Notes: generated by a model not told the origin, from the sequence alone. A stretch of DNA of 64,000 nucleotides from Lederbergia citrisecunda (GCF_018343695.1 NZ_JAGYPJ010000001.1:3087992-3151991), one strand, 5' to 3'. Counted from the stretch's first letter, positions 53,093 to 63,012 are shown. Translations and numbers: made by a program.

Positions 53093-54058
53093 TTAATCAT
53101 ATAAATGACAAGCAACAAAATGACCTTTAGAAACTTCCTTCATTTCCGGTCTCTTTTGTTTGCAAATTTCCATACAAGAACTACAGCGTGTATGGAATGC
53201 ACATCCTTGAGGTGGATTTTCCGGACTAGGGACATCGCCTTGGAGAATGATCCGCTCGCGTTTTACGCCAACTTTAGGTACGGGAACGGCAGATAACAAC
53301 GCTTGAGTATAAGGGTGCAACGGCTCAGAATAAAGATCCGACTTATTTGCAAGTTCCACCATTCTGCCCAGGTACATAACTCCAACCCTTGTACTAAAAT
53401 GTTTTACAACACTTAGATCATGGGCAATAAATAAATATGTCAGTTTAAGTTTTTCTTGTAAGTCTTGCATTAAGTTTAAGACTTGTGCCTGAACGGATAC
53501 ATCCAGGGCTGAAACGGGTTCATCCGCCACTATTAATTTTGGTTCTAGCATTAAAGCTCTTGCGATACCAATACGCTGCCTCTGTCCCCCACTAAATTCA
53601 TGGGGGTAGCGATCAGAAAAGCCTTGATTCAATCCTACAAGTTCAAGCATTTCTGCAACTTTTTCTTCTCTTTCTTTTTCTGTATATAAATGATGAATTC
53701 TTAACGGCTCTTTTAATATGCTTCTAATAGTTTTTCTAGAGTTTAGTGATGAGTATGGATCCTGAAAAATCATCTGAATATCTTTTCGGTACGGACGTAA
53801 TTGTCTAAAATTCATATCCGCTAGATTTTCCCCATTATATATCACTTCACCTGAAGTAGGCTTCCATAATTGTAAAACCGTTCTACCTAACGTTGATTTT
53901 CCACAACCACTTTCTCCAACTAAACCAAGTGTTTCTCCTTCATTCAATGTAAAACTGACATCATCGACGGCTTTAACATAGCTTGAAGTTCGGCTGATCA
54001 ATCCTTTTTTTACAGGGAAATACTTTTTCAGGTTACGTACGGCTAATAGCTCCTCCAT
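53093..54058 (-). CDS. Peptide ABC transporter ATP-binding protein (DppF/OppF type)
   Basis: A 321-residue ATPase: Walker [10 protein letters not shown] (about 47-55), LSGGQ-type signature SGGQRQRIGIARAL, Walker B LIVADEP and the C-terminal CxxxCxxxxxxC region (HTRCSSCMEICKQKRPEM) that binds an iron-sulphur cluster in this family. With the neighbouring ATPase it drives the peptide importer. ATG behind GGGGGGTGG, overlapping the upstream gene by 26 bases. Confidence 0.95.
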   Translation of the reverse strand: MEELLAVRNLKKYFPVKKGLISRTSSYVKAVDDVSFTLNEGETLGLVGESGCGKSTLGRTVLQLWKPTSGEVIYNGENLADMNFRQLRPYRKDIQMIFQDPYSSLNSRKTIRSILKEPLRIHHLYTEKEREEKVAEMLELVGLNQGFSDRYPHEFSGGQRQRIGIARALMLEPKLIVADEPVSALDVSVQAQVLNLMQDLQEKLKLTYLFIAHDLSVVKHFSTRVGVMYLGRMVELANKSDLYSEPLHPYTQALLSAVPVPKVGVKRERIILQGDVPSPENPPQGCAFHTRCSSCMEICKQKRPEMKEVSKGHFVACHLYD

Positions 54059-55046
54059 TGGCCACCCCCCTTTCTTCCTCGGTGTATAACCAGCAGCTTG
54101 TATAATGGTTGTGTCCTACGTTTATACGTAAAGGTTCTTCAGCATAACAGCGTTCCGTTGCATGTGCGCATCGTGGTGCGAAAGGACATCCTGATGGCAT
54201 TTCTTCTGGAAGCGGAACAGAACCAGAAATTGCATCCAACCTCTTCTTTTCATCTGTCAGGCTGGGGATTGAGTTTATTAATCCAACTGTATACGGGTGT
54301 TTCGGAGCGTTAAAGATTTCAGCAACTTCTGCTTCTTCCACCACTTTTCCTGCATACATGACAATTACTCGATCACAAACCTCCGCTACTACACCTAAAT
54401 CATGTGTAATCAACATAACAGCTGTATGATATTCTTTCTGAAGTTTTTTCATCAAATCTAATATCTGCGCTTGAATCGTTACATCTAAAGCGGTTGTTGG
54501 TTCATCGGCGATTAGAAGCTTCGGATTGCATGATAAGGCCATAGCGATCATCACACGTTGTCGCATTCCACCTGAAAGCTGATGAGGATATTCATCTACA
54601 ACGCTTTCGGCTCTAGGTATTCCAACTTTCTTCAACATATCAATGGCTCTCTTTTTTGCCTCTTTTTTTGAAAGCTTCATATGTGAAGTAATCATTTCAA
54701 TCATTTGAAAGCCAATTGTAAAAACAGGATTCAACGAAGACATCGGGTCTTGGAAAATCATTGCCAACTCTTTACCCCGATATTGACGATATTCAATATC
54801 CAATAACTGTTTTAATGATTTCCCCTCAAACACAATGTCACTATTTTCTCCTACCTTACTAAACTCTTTCGGGAGCAAGCCCATAACACCAAGTGATGTT
54901 ACACTTTTACCACAACCAGATTCACCAACAATTCCAAGCATTTCCCCAGGGAAAACCTGGAAATTAACTCCTCTTACCGTTGGAATAAAATCTCGATCTT
55001 TCTTAAAAGCTATTTTCAAATCTTTTACTTCTAATAGTGCTTTCAT
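54033..55046 (-). CDS. Peptide ABC transporter ATP-binding protein (DppD/OppD type)
   Basis: A 337-residue ATPase: Walker A GESGCGKS, signature LSGGMRQR, Walker [13 protein letters not shown], and a C-terminal oligopeptide-transporter region with its CPFAPRC Cys cluster. The ATG at 55046 has GAGG ten bases upstream; another at 55055 overlaps that site. It overlaps the downstream ATPase gene by 26 bases. Confidence 0.94.
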   Translation of the reverse strand: MKALLEVKDLKIAFKKDRDFIPTVRGVNFQVFPGEMLGIVGESGCGKSVTSLGVMGLLPKEFSKVGENSDIVFEGKSLKQLLDIEYRQYRGKELAMIFQDPMSSLNPVFTIGFQMIEMITSHMKLSKKEAKKRAIDMLKKVGIPRAESVVDEYPHQLSGGMRQRVMIAMALSCNPKLLIADEPTTALDVTIQAQILDLMKKLQKEYHTAVMLITHDLGVVAEVCDRVIVMYAGKVVEEAEVAEIFNAPKHPYTVGLINSIPSLTDEKKRLDAISGSVPLPEEMPSGCPFAPRCAHATERCYAEEPLRINVGHNHYTSCWLYTEEERGVANGGAISRT

Positions 55047-55051
55047 TGTCT

Positions 55052-55942
55052 TCATTCCTCATCTTGAAGTAAGAGATCGATGTATTCAACAACTTTATAG
55101 TCTACTTTTCCTTTGTCTTGAACTCTTTCATCAAAGTTTTCAATTAAATGGAAATCTTTAAGTGCCTCAAGTATTTCATCATCAGTCGGTTGATCTACCT
55201 TTATGAAGTTCAACTTTTGCAAAGCAGCAGAAAGCTTTGTTTTCAATTCACCTTCAACAAGTAGAATATCCTCCGGATTTGATTTTTTAAAATATAATTG
55301 GTGCAAGGCAAAGATTCTTTCTAATTCCTTCACAGGTTCTTTATGATCGTCCACCCGAAGGTCTAAATATCGATCTGTTACACCGCCGTATCCACCATTT
55401 TCCTTCACTACTAATAACGCGGCAGATTGCTTGCCTCTTCGATCGCCACCTGCTTCTTCGCCACTTTCCAAAGCCTTTAAAAGTCGTGTTGCCAAGTCTC
55501 CCTCTGTTTGTTGAAATGTAACGGCCATTGCCTCAACAACTTCAGGTCCAGCTAAAATATTCCCTTGGCAAGCAAAATTCTCACCGGCAATTCCTCCTGC
55601 CCACTCATAACATTCACTACCTGAAAAAGAGGCGCTATTCCCATTGGCGTCTACCATCCCAACTTGTCTGAGTAGCTTTTGCTCATCTTTCTCTGTCAGA
55701 ATGTTTACCACTTCTTCAGCGCTTTTTCCTTCTGCCATTAGCTCTAGCCCTTCTAATCCATAAAGCGGATTAGCCCAAGATTGTGTAGCTACGGCTCCCA
55801 CCCCAGCTTTTGCCCAAGGAACAATAGAACCTACAGAGAGAAATTTGGAGGCAACGGCTACTCCTAGCTCTTTCGTTTTCGGATCAAACCCAACAATTGA
55901 ATACGTATTTACATAATCTTGAGGTACTTTATTTTTCATCAT
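55052..55942 (-). CDS. DUF1028 family protein within the peptide-transport operon
   Basis: A 296-residue protein with a DUF1028 domain (about 1-215) of the Ntn-hydrolase-like type: the block YSIVGFDPKTKELGVAVASKFL, WANPLYG, GNILAGPEV and GGDRRGKQSAALLV. A small C-terminal domain (about 215-296) follows. The biochemical role of DUF1028 is not established; the fold suggests an amidohydrolase or peptidase. It lies between the permease dppC and ATPase dppD, so it probably handles the imported peptide. There is no signal peptide, so it is cytoplasmic. Confidence 0.88.
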   Translation of the reverse strand: MMKNKVPQDYVNTYSIVGFDPKTKELGVAVASKFLSVGSIVPWAKAGVGAVATQSWANPLYGLEGLELMAEGKSAEEVVNILTEKDEQKLLRQVGMVDANGNSASFSGSECYEWAGGIAGENFACQGNILAGPEVVEAMAVTFQQTEGDLATRLLKALESGEEAGGDRRGKQSAALLVVKENGGYGGVTDRYLDLRVDDHKEPVKELERIFALHQLYFKKSNPEDILLVEGELKTKLSAALQKLNFIKVDQPTDDEILEALKDFHLIENFDERVQDKGKVDYKVVEYIDLLLQDEE

Positions 55943-55960
55943 AAATGATCATCCTCCCAT

Positions 55961-56881
55961 TTATTTTGATTTAGGATCTAGTGCGTCACGCAGCCCATCA
56001 CCGACTAAATTGACTGCAAGAACGACTAGAAAAATAGCAAATCCAGGTAATAAACTTACATGAGGGGCCACCCTAATAAATTTTTGTCCCTCGCTTAGCA
56101 TAACTCCCCATTCTGCCATTGGAGGCTGTGCTCCTAAACCTAGAAAGCTCATTCCTGAAGCCGCTAATATCATCCAACCAACATCCAAACTTGCCGCAAC
56201 GATAATTGGAGGCAAACAATTAGGCAATATATGATGGAAAATAATATGAATATGCCCTGCCCCAAGTGCTCGTTCTGCAAGAACAAATTCCATATTTCGG
56301 AACATTAATGCACTGCTTCGTACAATTCTTGCGTAGTAAGGAATGCCTACAATACTGATAGCGATCATTGTATTCATCAAACCAGGTCCTAACGCGGCAA
56401 TGATAGCTATAGCCAATAGAACATAAGGAAAAGCCATTAATATATCAATAAATCTCATAATCACTGTATCGAAGAATTTTTGAAAATATCCTGCAATAAG
56501 TCCTAAAATAGCACCGAAAAATAATGCTATAAACACCGCAATAAAGCCTACCGTAATGGAAACTCTTCCTCCCCATATTAACCTGCTTAAAATATCTCTT
56601 CCTAAATCGTCTGTACCGAATAAATGTCCTTCTGTTCCAATTGGCTTTAAACGATTCGCCAAGTCGACAGTTTTTGGATTATCAAGTGGTAAAATGGGAG
56701 CCAAATAGGTAATAACTAAAATAATCGAGAGTAACAGTAAACCAGCTACCGCAGCTTTATCGCGCAATAACTTCTTCCATGCTGTTCTCCAAGGACTTTT
56801 TCGGGTGATTGGTTTTCCTTCATTACGAGTTTCAGGGGAAACTAGTACATTATTAGGAGTCTTGCTCATATTAGGTTCCAC
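55961..56881 (-). CDS. Peptide ABC transporter permease (DppC type)
   Basis: A 306-residue permease with a long cytoplasmic N terminus and six membrane helices (five plus one). The EAA-type loop reads ERALGAGHIHIIFHHILPN. I start at the GTG at 56881, eight bases after GGAGG; an earlier GTG at 56890 lies inside that ribosome site. It pairs with DppB. Confidence 0.93.
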   Translation of the reverse strand: MEPNMSKTPNNVLVSPETRNEGKPITRKSPWRTAWKKLLRDKAAVAGLLLLSIILVITYLAPILPLDNPKTVDLANRLKPIGTEGHLFGTDDLGRDILSRLIWGGRVSITVGFIAVFIALFFGAILGLIAGYFQKFFDTVIMRFIDILMAFPYVLLAIAIIAALGPGLMNTMIAISIVGIPYYARIVRSSALMFRNMEFVLAERALGAGHIHIIFHHILPNCLPPIIVAASLDVGWMILAASGMSFLGLGAQPPMAEWGVMLSEGQKFIRVAPHVSLLPGFAIFLVVLAVNLVGDGLRDALDPKSK

Positions 56882-56894
56882 TCTCTTCACCTCC

Positions 56895-57842
56895 CTATTT
56901 ATAAGAGATCCGCGGATCGAGCAAGGCGTATAGAATATCTACAATTAAATTTACGATGACGTATGTAGTAGCTACAAAAAGAATGATTCCTTGAACTAAA
57001 GGAAAGTCTCTTGCCAATATTCCATTGATCATCAATGTACCTATTCCTGGCCAAGCGAAGACCATTTCGACCAGCACTGCTCCTGCAAGCAAAAATCCAA
57101 CTTGCATGCCTAGTACAGTAAGGACAGGGATGAAGGCATTTTTTAATGCATGAATGTAAATAACACGTCGTTCTTTAATCCCTTTTGATCGAGCTGTTCG
57201 AATGTAATCTTGTTCTAGTACTTCGAGCATACTGGATCTAGTCATTCTCGCAATGACAGCTCCAGCTCCAGCTGAAAGTGCTAATGAAGGCAATACGATG
57301 TGCTTTAATAAATCGACTAATCCTGATTCTCCAGGAGAATACATACCTGAGATCGGGAATAATTCAAGTTTAAGACCAAATATAATTTGTAAAATGATAC
57401 CTAGCCAAAAAACAGGTAAACAAAATCCAACTAGAACAAAAAACATAAGTCCACGATCTATCCAAGAGTATTTTTTATAAGCGGAAATAATGCCAACCCC
57501 GATTCCAATAACCGCCGCAAAAAGTGCACTGGAGATCGTTAAAATTAATGTTGCATTAAATCGATCAATGACAAGCGGCAATACATCCATTTTCATTTGA
57601 ATCGATCTTCCCCAGTCACCTGTAAATACATTTCCAATCCAAGTAAAATATTGAATGTACAAAGGTTGATCTAAACCAAGCTGGGCATTTAATTTAGCAA
57701 TCGACTCTGCTGTTGCTTTCGGACCTAGTATAATTTTTGCAGGATCTCCTGGAGATAAATGCATGATAGAGAAAACAAGGATGGTTACACCTAGTAAAAC
57801 AGGAATTAGCCCTCCTAATCTCTTCAAAATATATGTAAACAA
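56895..57842 (-). CDS. Peptide ABC transporter permease (DppB type)
   Basis: A 315-residue permease with six membrane helices and an EAA-type cytoplasmic loop (RTARSKGIKERRVIYIHALKNAFIP). The N-terminal HLSPGDPAKIILGP block is typical. The TTG at 57842 is eight bases after GAGG and gives MFTYILKRLGG, the usual DppB N terminus; the longer GTG start at 57851 overlaps the site. Confidence 0.93.
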   Translation of the reverse strand: MFTYILKRLGGLIPVLLGVTILVFSIMHLSPGDPAKIILGPKATAESIAKLNAQLGLDQPLYIQYFTWIGNVFTGDWGRSIQMKMDVLPLVIDRFNATLILTISSALFAAVIGIGVGIISAYKKYSWIDRGLMFFVLVGFCLPVFWLGIILQIIFGLKLELFPISGMYSPGESGLVDLLKHIVLPSLALSAGAGAVIARMTRSSMLEVLEQDYIRTARSKGIKERRVIYIHALKNAFIPVLTVLGMQVGFLLAGAVLVEMVFAWPGIGTLMINGILARDFPLVQGIILFVATTYVIVNLIVDILYALLDPRISYK

Positions 57843-57892
57843 CTCATTCACCTCGTTCCGTACTAAAAAATGATTGTACTCTTGTGAAACAA

Positions 57893-57917
57893 CAAAGAGG
57901 AGTTGCTCTCCTCTTTG
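57893..57917 (-). terminator. Hairpin between the binding-protein gene and the permeases
   Basis: CAAAGAGGAG-agcaa-CTCCTCTTTG, a perfect 10-bp stem, followed on the minus strand by TTGTTTC. It likely attenuates transcription so that more binding protein than permease is made. Confidence 0.65.
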
Positions 57918-57927
57918 CTGTAAACCA

Positions 57928-59541
57928 TTATTCTACTGTTACAGTCGAAAATCTAAATACACCCGTTGGATGAAGTTTAAAATCTTTAATACGACTATTT
58001 GCAACAACAATTTGCTTTTCATGATCCACGACAATCCAAGGTGCATCTTCCATCACTAACTCTTGAACTTCTTCGTATATCTTTGTACGTTCAGCTTTGT
58101 CTTTTATGACCCTGGCTTTGTCCAACAATTCATCAACCTTTTTATTTTGGTAATATGCATCATTGAAACCAGCTGTTGGCCATTGCTTACCACTTAGTAA
58201 AATATATAAGAAGTTGTCAGGGTCACCATTGTCACCCATCCAAGACATTTGGTGCATATCCATGTCATTCTCTTCTGCTGGAACAAATACTTTATCTAAA
58301 TACGTTCCCCATTCCAGAGTTTGAATCTTTACATTTACACCGATTTCTGCCAAGTCTGCTTGGATGGCTGCTGCCATTGCTTCAGGCTGCTGCATCCCAC
58401 TTCCAGATTCCGGTACCCAATAGGTCACATCGAAACCATCTGGATAACCAGCTTCTGCTAATAGCTTCTTCGCTTTTGCAGGGTCATGTTCATAATTTTT
58501 CACATTTGGATTATGACCCCATACAGTTGGTGGTACAGGACTGTTTGCCACTTCACCTGTTCCTTGTAAAATTCCTTCTACAATCGCTTCTTTATTAATA
58601 GCATAGTTAATCGCTTGACGAACTTTCACATTATTAAAAGGTTCACGTTGCGTGTTAAGAGCTGTCCACCAAACGTGCATACCAGCTTGTTCAATTACTT
58701 GCAGCTTTGAGTCATCTTTTAGTCTGGCAAGATCATCCGGCGGAACGTTTACGATAAAATCAATACTTCCTGATTCAAGCTCCGCTAAGCGTGTTTGCGG
58801 TTCTGTGATTGGTTTAAATATTAACTTATCAACAGAAGGCGCACCTTTAAAATATTCTTCGTTCTTTTCTAAAATAACTTCGACGCCTGGATTCCATTTT
58901 ACAAATTTATATGGACCAGTTCCGACTGGATTTTTCGTAAAATCAGCACCGTATTTTTCAACAGCTGTTGGGCTGACGATACTCGCTGCATGCATAGCCA
59001 TATTTCCTAAAAACGGAGCAAACATTTCTTTCAATGTAATTTTTACCGTGTATTCATCGACAACCTCTACTTTATCAACGGATCCAAAGGTAAAATCGGC
59101 GTAAGCATATTGTCCAGTATCATGGAACGGATGCTTCGGATCGATTTGACGATCAATACTGAACTTAACTGCATCTGCATTAAATGGAGTTCCATCGTGG
59201 AATTTAACATCCTTTTTCAAATAAAAAGTATATTCTAGACCGTTATCAGAAACATCCCACTTTTCTGCTAGGCCCGGCTCTAGCTCTGTACTCTCGTCTT
59301 TAAAATGGACGAGCTGATCATATAATTCCATAGCTGTCCGGCTCGAGTTGAAGTCTGACAACTGATGAGCATCTAAAGATGTCGGCTCAGCCTCCAGCCC
59401 AATAACAATCGTATTGTTCTTTTCTGTTTTTGCGTTACCGTCTTTCCCCTTTTCATTAGAGGTCTTGGAACTACTACAACCACTAATGACTAAAACAACA
59501 ATAAGAAAAAAAGAAAGTACCATTAATTTGGTTCTCCCCAT
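57928..59541 (-). CDS. Family 5 extracellular solute-binding protein (DppA/OppA type)
   Basis: A 537-residue lipoprotein: signal peptide with lipobox (LVISGC, Cys about 21), then the SBP_bac_5 domain with DVKFHDGTPFNADAVKFS, the family signature near 85-105. It binds peptides or nickel-type ligands outside the cell. The ATG at 59541 follows GAGGGGG. It is the first component of the importer, after a two-component system and a membrane protein of unknown function. Confidence 0.94.
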   Translation of the reverse strand: MGRTKLMVLSFFLIVVLVISGCSSSKTSNEKGKDGNAKTEKNNTIVIGLEAEPTSLDAHQLSDFNSSRTAMELYDQLVHFKDESTELEPGLAEKWDVSDNGLEYTFYLKKDVKFHDGTPFNADAVKFSIDRQIDPKHPFHDTGQYAYADFTFGSVDKVEVVDEYTVKITLKEMFAPFLGNMAMHAASIVSPTAVEKYGADFTKNPVGTGPYKFVKWNPGVEVILEKNEEYFKGAPSVDKLIFKPITEPQTRLAELESGSIDFIVNVPPDDLARLKDDSKLQVIEQAGMHVWWTALNTQREPFNNVKVRQAINYAINKEAIVEGILQGTGEVANSPVPPTVWGHNPNVKNYEHDPAKAKKLLAEAGYPDGFDVTYWVPESGSGMQQPEAMAAAIQADLAEIGVNVKIQTLEWGTYLDKVFVPAEENDMDMHQMSWMGDNGDPDNFLYILLSGKQWPTAGFNDAYYQNKKVDELLDKARVIKDKAERTKIYEEVQELVMEDAPWIVVDHEKQIVVANSRIKDFKLHPTGVFRFSTVTVE

Positions 59542-59600
59542 GTTTTCAACCCCCTCTTTTTGCTTATTATAGGGAATTTTCAAACAATAATGTTGCAATA

Positions 59601-60653
59601 TTATTTCATTTTTTTAATGTTTTTTGACATTCTGAAAAATAGAAATAAAAGAATAAAACCACTAATAAGGATCCCCGAAAAACTATATATATTCAAAAGG
59701 GTCAGTTCTTGATGGTAAAAAACAATCGCACATCCTGCTGCAATTAAAATTAGAGTCTGAGGAATTCTCAATAACCTTCTATGATCCAGCTCATCTTCAA
59801 ATAGAAAAAAAGAAAGTACTAACGTAAGCAAAGTACATATATAAAGAACTATTCCTATTAAATGAGAGACGTTCGGAGTTGAAAGTTTTCTAATCATGTA
59901 CAAGAGCAACTCGTTAACATGATTCACTTCCAAATTTTGAGTAATCGCAACAACCATCATCGTTGAAAAAGCCAAGATAAAAGTTGAATAAATAAATACT
60001 GCTACGAATAGCTTGCGAATTCCTTTATTAAACGTTGTTCCCGCATATTTAGCCAGCAGTTCTCCTTGCAATAAAAACTTCGTAAAGAAAATCAAAAAAG
60101 CAATGGCAATAAGCAGCCACAAGTCCTTTTGATCATTATGGAGAATACTAGGATGATAATGTAAGAGATCGTGGTATACGGATTCGAGACCTTTTTGCAA
60201 ATAGATATAGGTAGGTAGAAAAATGGCTAAACTACTTATTAAAATAAATTTGGTATTTTTAAGGGCAAATATCAACATTCTAATTTTTGATAAAAATATA
60301 ATGACCCCGAAGGTTATCGCGACTGTAAAGAAAATAGAAACCGTATAGTGCAAATCAAAAAAGGCTTGTAAGAGCAGCCCACTGATCACAAAATGTAAAA
60401 TGAATATTTCAAGAAACCATATTGCAAGCAGAAGTCCCTTTAACCATTTTTGGATCCTTACAGGAGGAGAATTAGAGAAAATAGGCTTTAAAAACGGTAG
60501 TGCAGCACAAAACGCCAGTAAAAAAGTGCACACAATCACAATGCCCGCAAACACTCCAAATCGAATGACGGCCTCACCTATGAGGAAAATCATGCTAATG
60601 GAGATCCAATTGGAAATTAAATACGTTACATTTAAAGGTTTTAATGTTTTCAC
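59601..60653 (-). CDS. Multi-pass membrane protein of unknown function
   Basis: A 350-residue protein with about ten hydrophobic segments, short loops and no clear family motif that I recognise. It begins with a GTG that overlaps the regulator's end region (TAAGTG) behind AAAGGAATT. Its place between the YesN-like regulator and the peptide-binding-protein gene, with gaps of a few dozen bases or fewer, suggests an accessory sensor or transporter for the same substrate. No function is assigned. Confidence 0.75.
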   Translation of the reverse strand: MKTLKPLNVTYLISNWISISMIFLIGEAVIRFGVFAGIVIVCTFLLAFCAALPFLKPIFSNSPPVRIQKWLKGLLLAIWFLEIFILHFVISGLLLQAFFDLHYTVSIFFTVAITFGVIIFLSKIRMLIFALKNTKFILISSLAIFLPTYIYLQKGLESVYHDLLHYHPSILHNDQKDLWLLIAIAFLIFFTKFLLQGELLAKYAGTTFNKGIRKLFVAVFIYSTFILAFSTMMVVAITQNLEVNHVNELLLYMIRKLSTPNVSHLIGIVLYICTLLTLVLSFFLFEDELDHRRLLRIPQTLILIAAGCAIVFYHQELTLLNIYSFSGILISGFILLFLFFRMSKNIKKMK

Positions 60654-61379
60654 TTATGCAATTCCTTTATTTCGATATTCTTTTGGTGTACAGCTTGTTA
60701 TTTTTTTAAATGCGTTACTAAAATAATGTTGGCTATTAAAACCACATTCTTCTGCAATACGTTGAATGGACCAATTTTTTTGAAGCAATAACAGACTCTT
60801 TGCTTTTTCGATTCGATAATTGAGTAAATAGTCTGAAAAAGACGAACCGACTTCCTCACTAAAAAGTCTACTTAAGTAACTAGCGTTAATATGAAGCTTC
60901 ATAGCTATTTCTGATAGTTTAAGAGACATCTTATAATTATTTTTCACTAACTGTATTACTTCATGTACTACTTCTGTATGGTTATTATATTCCGGATGAT
61001 CATTTAAAAATAGATGAAGACTTTCTATTAATTCTCGTTCTACAACTGGCTTGACCAGATAATCAATTACTTTTAAATGAATCGATTGCTTCGCATAATC
61101 GAAATTTTGGAATGCCGACACGATGATGATTTCTAATGAAGGCATGAGGGACTTAAGCTTTTCAGCCACTTCCAATCCATTTCTTCCAGGCAATTTAATA
61201 TCCATAAGTGCAAGTTGAAATTGCTTTCCATCTTTTATCATATCTTCGGCTAATTCCATTGCTTTGGATCCGAATAAAGCCTTATAAATATTCCATGTTG
61301 GAAAATGCGAATGAATGAGCAATTCCAATTGTTCCAATTCAATTGGCTCATCATCCAAAAGAAGAATATTCATGTTCAT
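60654..61379 (-). CDS. YesN-like AraC-type response regulator
   Basis: A receiver domain with phospho-acceptor in LALMDIKLPGRNGLE (about D57) and Lys in YLVKPV, then a C-terminal AraC helix-turn-helix pair (NASYLSRLFSEEVGSSFSDYLLNYRIEKA... QRIAEECGFNSQHYFSNAFKKITSCTPKEYR). Starts at the ATG at 61379, or 61373, near GGGAGGTGACA, overlapping the kinase gene. It should activate the downstream peptide-transport genes. Confidence 0.92.
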   Translation of the reverse strand: MNMNILLLDDEPIELEQLELLIHSHFPTWNIYKALFGSKAMELAEDMIKDGKQFQLALMDIKLPGRNGLEVAEKLKSLMPSLEIIIVSAFQNFDYAKQSIHLKVIDYLVKPVVERELIESLHLFLNDHPEYNNHTEVVHEVIQLVKNNYKMSLKLSEIAMKLHINASYLSRLFSEEVGSSFSDYLLNYRIEKAKSLLLLQKNWSIQRIAEECGFNSQHYFSNAFKKITSCTPKEYRNKGIA

Positions 61380-62157
61380 TGTCACCTCCCAGCTCGTCAA
61401 TATTGAAAATCTTTGGTAAAGAAACTTTCACCTTTCCTCCTGTTTCCTTTTTATTATTTAAGAGAAAATCAATTTGGGCTTCCTCTCCGAATAGTAAATT
61501 TAGACGCTTTGTTATATTCATTAATCCTACGCCCACTTGATAGTCGCCAGATAATGGATGATATTTAAAACCAGGGCCGTTATCCTCTACAGTAAGGTTA
61601 AGCCGCTCTTCACCAGTAGAACGCACTGTAATGTTCAATATCCCTTCTCCCTCAACACTTTCGATTCCATGCTTAAAAGCATTTTCAACTAATGTCTGTA
61701 GGACATACGGAACAATCATAGCTTCTTCAATTTCTTCCTCAACATTCCAATTCACATGAAGACGCTCACCGAAACGTAATTGTTGGATTGCGATAAAATG
61801 TCTAGTATATTCTAGTTCTTCACGTAGTGTATAGAGTGATTTTTCTTCATTGTATTTAGAACGTAAATACAGCACCATATGCTCAAATACATTTTCCAAT
61901 CGCTCATATCTCTTTAACCTAATTAATCCGAGCATGGAATTCAAAGCATTGAACAGAAAATGAGGTTGGATTTGTTGATTCAGTTGAATATATTTGCTTG
62001 TTTCCAGTTCTTTTTCCAATAATACTTGTGTGTTCTCCACTTCCAGCATATAGACTTGTCTTTCAAATGCATTGAAAAATATAAGAGTGATTAGTCCAAC
62101 CACTGGTCCTAGTACACTAATTAATATTAATAAAAAGAAACTTTCATAGGAAACCAT
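61351..62157 (-). CDS. YesM/LytS-like sensor histidine kinase
   Basis: A 268-residue kinase: one membrane helix at about 5-28, a helical linker, a His_kinase domain with the block QIQPHFLFNALNSMLGLIRL (His about 64), and HATPase with N box LVENAFKHGIESV and DNGPGF. There is almost no extracellular domain (unlike typical YesM), so the signal may come from the membrane or a partner such as the neighbouring membrane protein. It overlaps the regulator gene. Confidence 0.9.
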   Translation of the reverse strand: MVSYESFFLLILISVLGPVVGLITLIFFNAFERQVYMLEVENTQVLLEKELETSKYIQLNQQIQPHFLFNALNSMLGLIRLKRYERLENVFEHMVLYLRSKYNEEKSLYTLREELEYTRHFIAIQQLRFGERLHVNWNVEEEIEEAMIVPYVLQTLVENAFKHGIESVEGEGILNITVRSTGEERLNLTVEDNGPGFKYHPLSGDYQVGVGLMNITKRLNLLFGEEAQIDFLLNNKKETGGKVKVSLPKIFNIDELGGDNEHEYSSFG

Positions 62158-62390
62158 TGATTAGTTTCACCACTTTCAAAAGATTATTAATAATATTACT
62201 ATGAAAGGTGACTTTATTACTAGAGGAGTTATTGATTTTCGGCAGAAGTCCTCCGCTGTTAATCGTTCGAAAGAAGTCTTTTCATTCAGAAGAGGTGTCG
62301 ACTAAGAATGCAACGGATTAATATAGCATCTTCTATTTGGAATGATCGATATTACTTTTTGCCTTCGTCCATACTGAGATCAAAATGAAT

Positions 62391-62690
62391 GGGGCTGTCT
62401 AATATGTCCCTAAAATAAGTGAAGAAAAAACGGGTCGTTTTTCTCCATTAAAAAGCACATAATTAAATTTGGCACAATGTTGATTGTAGCGGAAGGTGTG
62501 AGACTCCTTCAGGAATACGGAGCAGGGGAGATCCCGCAGGCGCTGAGGCTCTGAGGAAGCTCCCCGTACCGCCAATGCCTGTAGCGGAAATCAACAGTCC
62601 AGGTAAACAGGGCCAATTAAATAAAAAGAGAGGGACCTCCCAAAAGTAGTCAATTACTACGACTTTTTGGACTGGCCCCAGAAACAAATA
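62391..62690. repeat. MITE-like remnant enclosing a bcr-type repeat
   Basis: Ends GGGGCTGTCT (62391) and GGACTGGCCCC (near 62680) are imperfect inverted repeats; the right side AAAAGTAGTCAATTACTACGACTTTT resembles the ends of IS1182-like elements. Inside (62484-62600) lies a GC-rich block, GTTGATTGTAGCGGAAGG...TGTAGCGGAAATCAAC, a repeat widespread in Bacillaceae. No transposase is encoded. Confidence 0.6.
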
Positions 62691-62724
62691 TTTTTTACAT
62701 TGAACAGGATAAGTTGAACGTGAT

Positions 62725-63012
62725 TCATAAAGTATCACAATGGAATAATATTTGGAATTTCATATATTCGTATAAAAGGGAGGCATGTCTTCCTGTTCTC
62801 GTATGAGGATTCTTTATTGAGCGTAGACGGCGAAGGAATGCCCGATCACAATCACAAGAGCTGCCATACCGTTGATAACATTCATCATGTGCCTTACAAG
62901 CCGCATCCACCTCATTAATTGGAGCACCCGGTCCACTACAACCTGGCCCACACCAGCGGTATCCTGGTAAAACACATATACGCAATCTTCTGCGATACCT
63001 TTTTCTTGTCAT
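62725..63012 (-). CDS. Small phospholipase A2-like protein (parvovirus VP1 type)
   Basis: A 95-residue protein. The N terminus is basic (TRKRYRRRLR), then a PLA2-type calcium-loop/active site pattern YRWCGPGCSGPG (about 18-29) and the catalytic His-Asp pair in CKAHDECYQRYG (H42, D43). Six or more Cys (21, 25, 39, 45, 53, 55) could form disulphides. This motif set belongs to the phospholipase A2 superfamily found in parvovirus VP1 and some bacterial proteins. It starts at ATG 63012 behind GGAGGGAGG and lacks a signal peptide. Its role is unknown; spore or surface lipids are possible targets. Confidence 0.78.
   Translation of the reverse strand: MTRKRYRRRLRICVLPGYRWCGPGCSGPGAPINEVDAACKAHDECYQRYGSSCDCDRAFLRRLRSIKNPHTRTGRHASLLYEYMKFQILFHCDTL

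Noticed and set aside
62463-62738. 91-codon minus-strand ORF
   Set aside because: It is a translation of the bcr-type repeat and MITE-like ends, a common false ORF in Bacillaceae.
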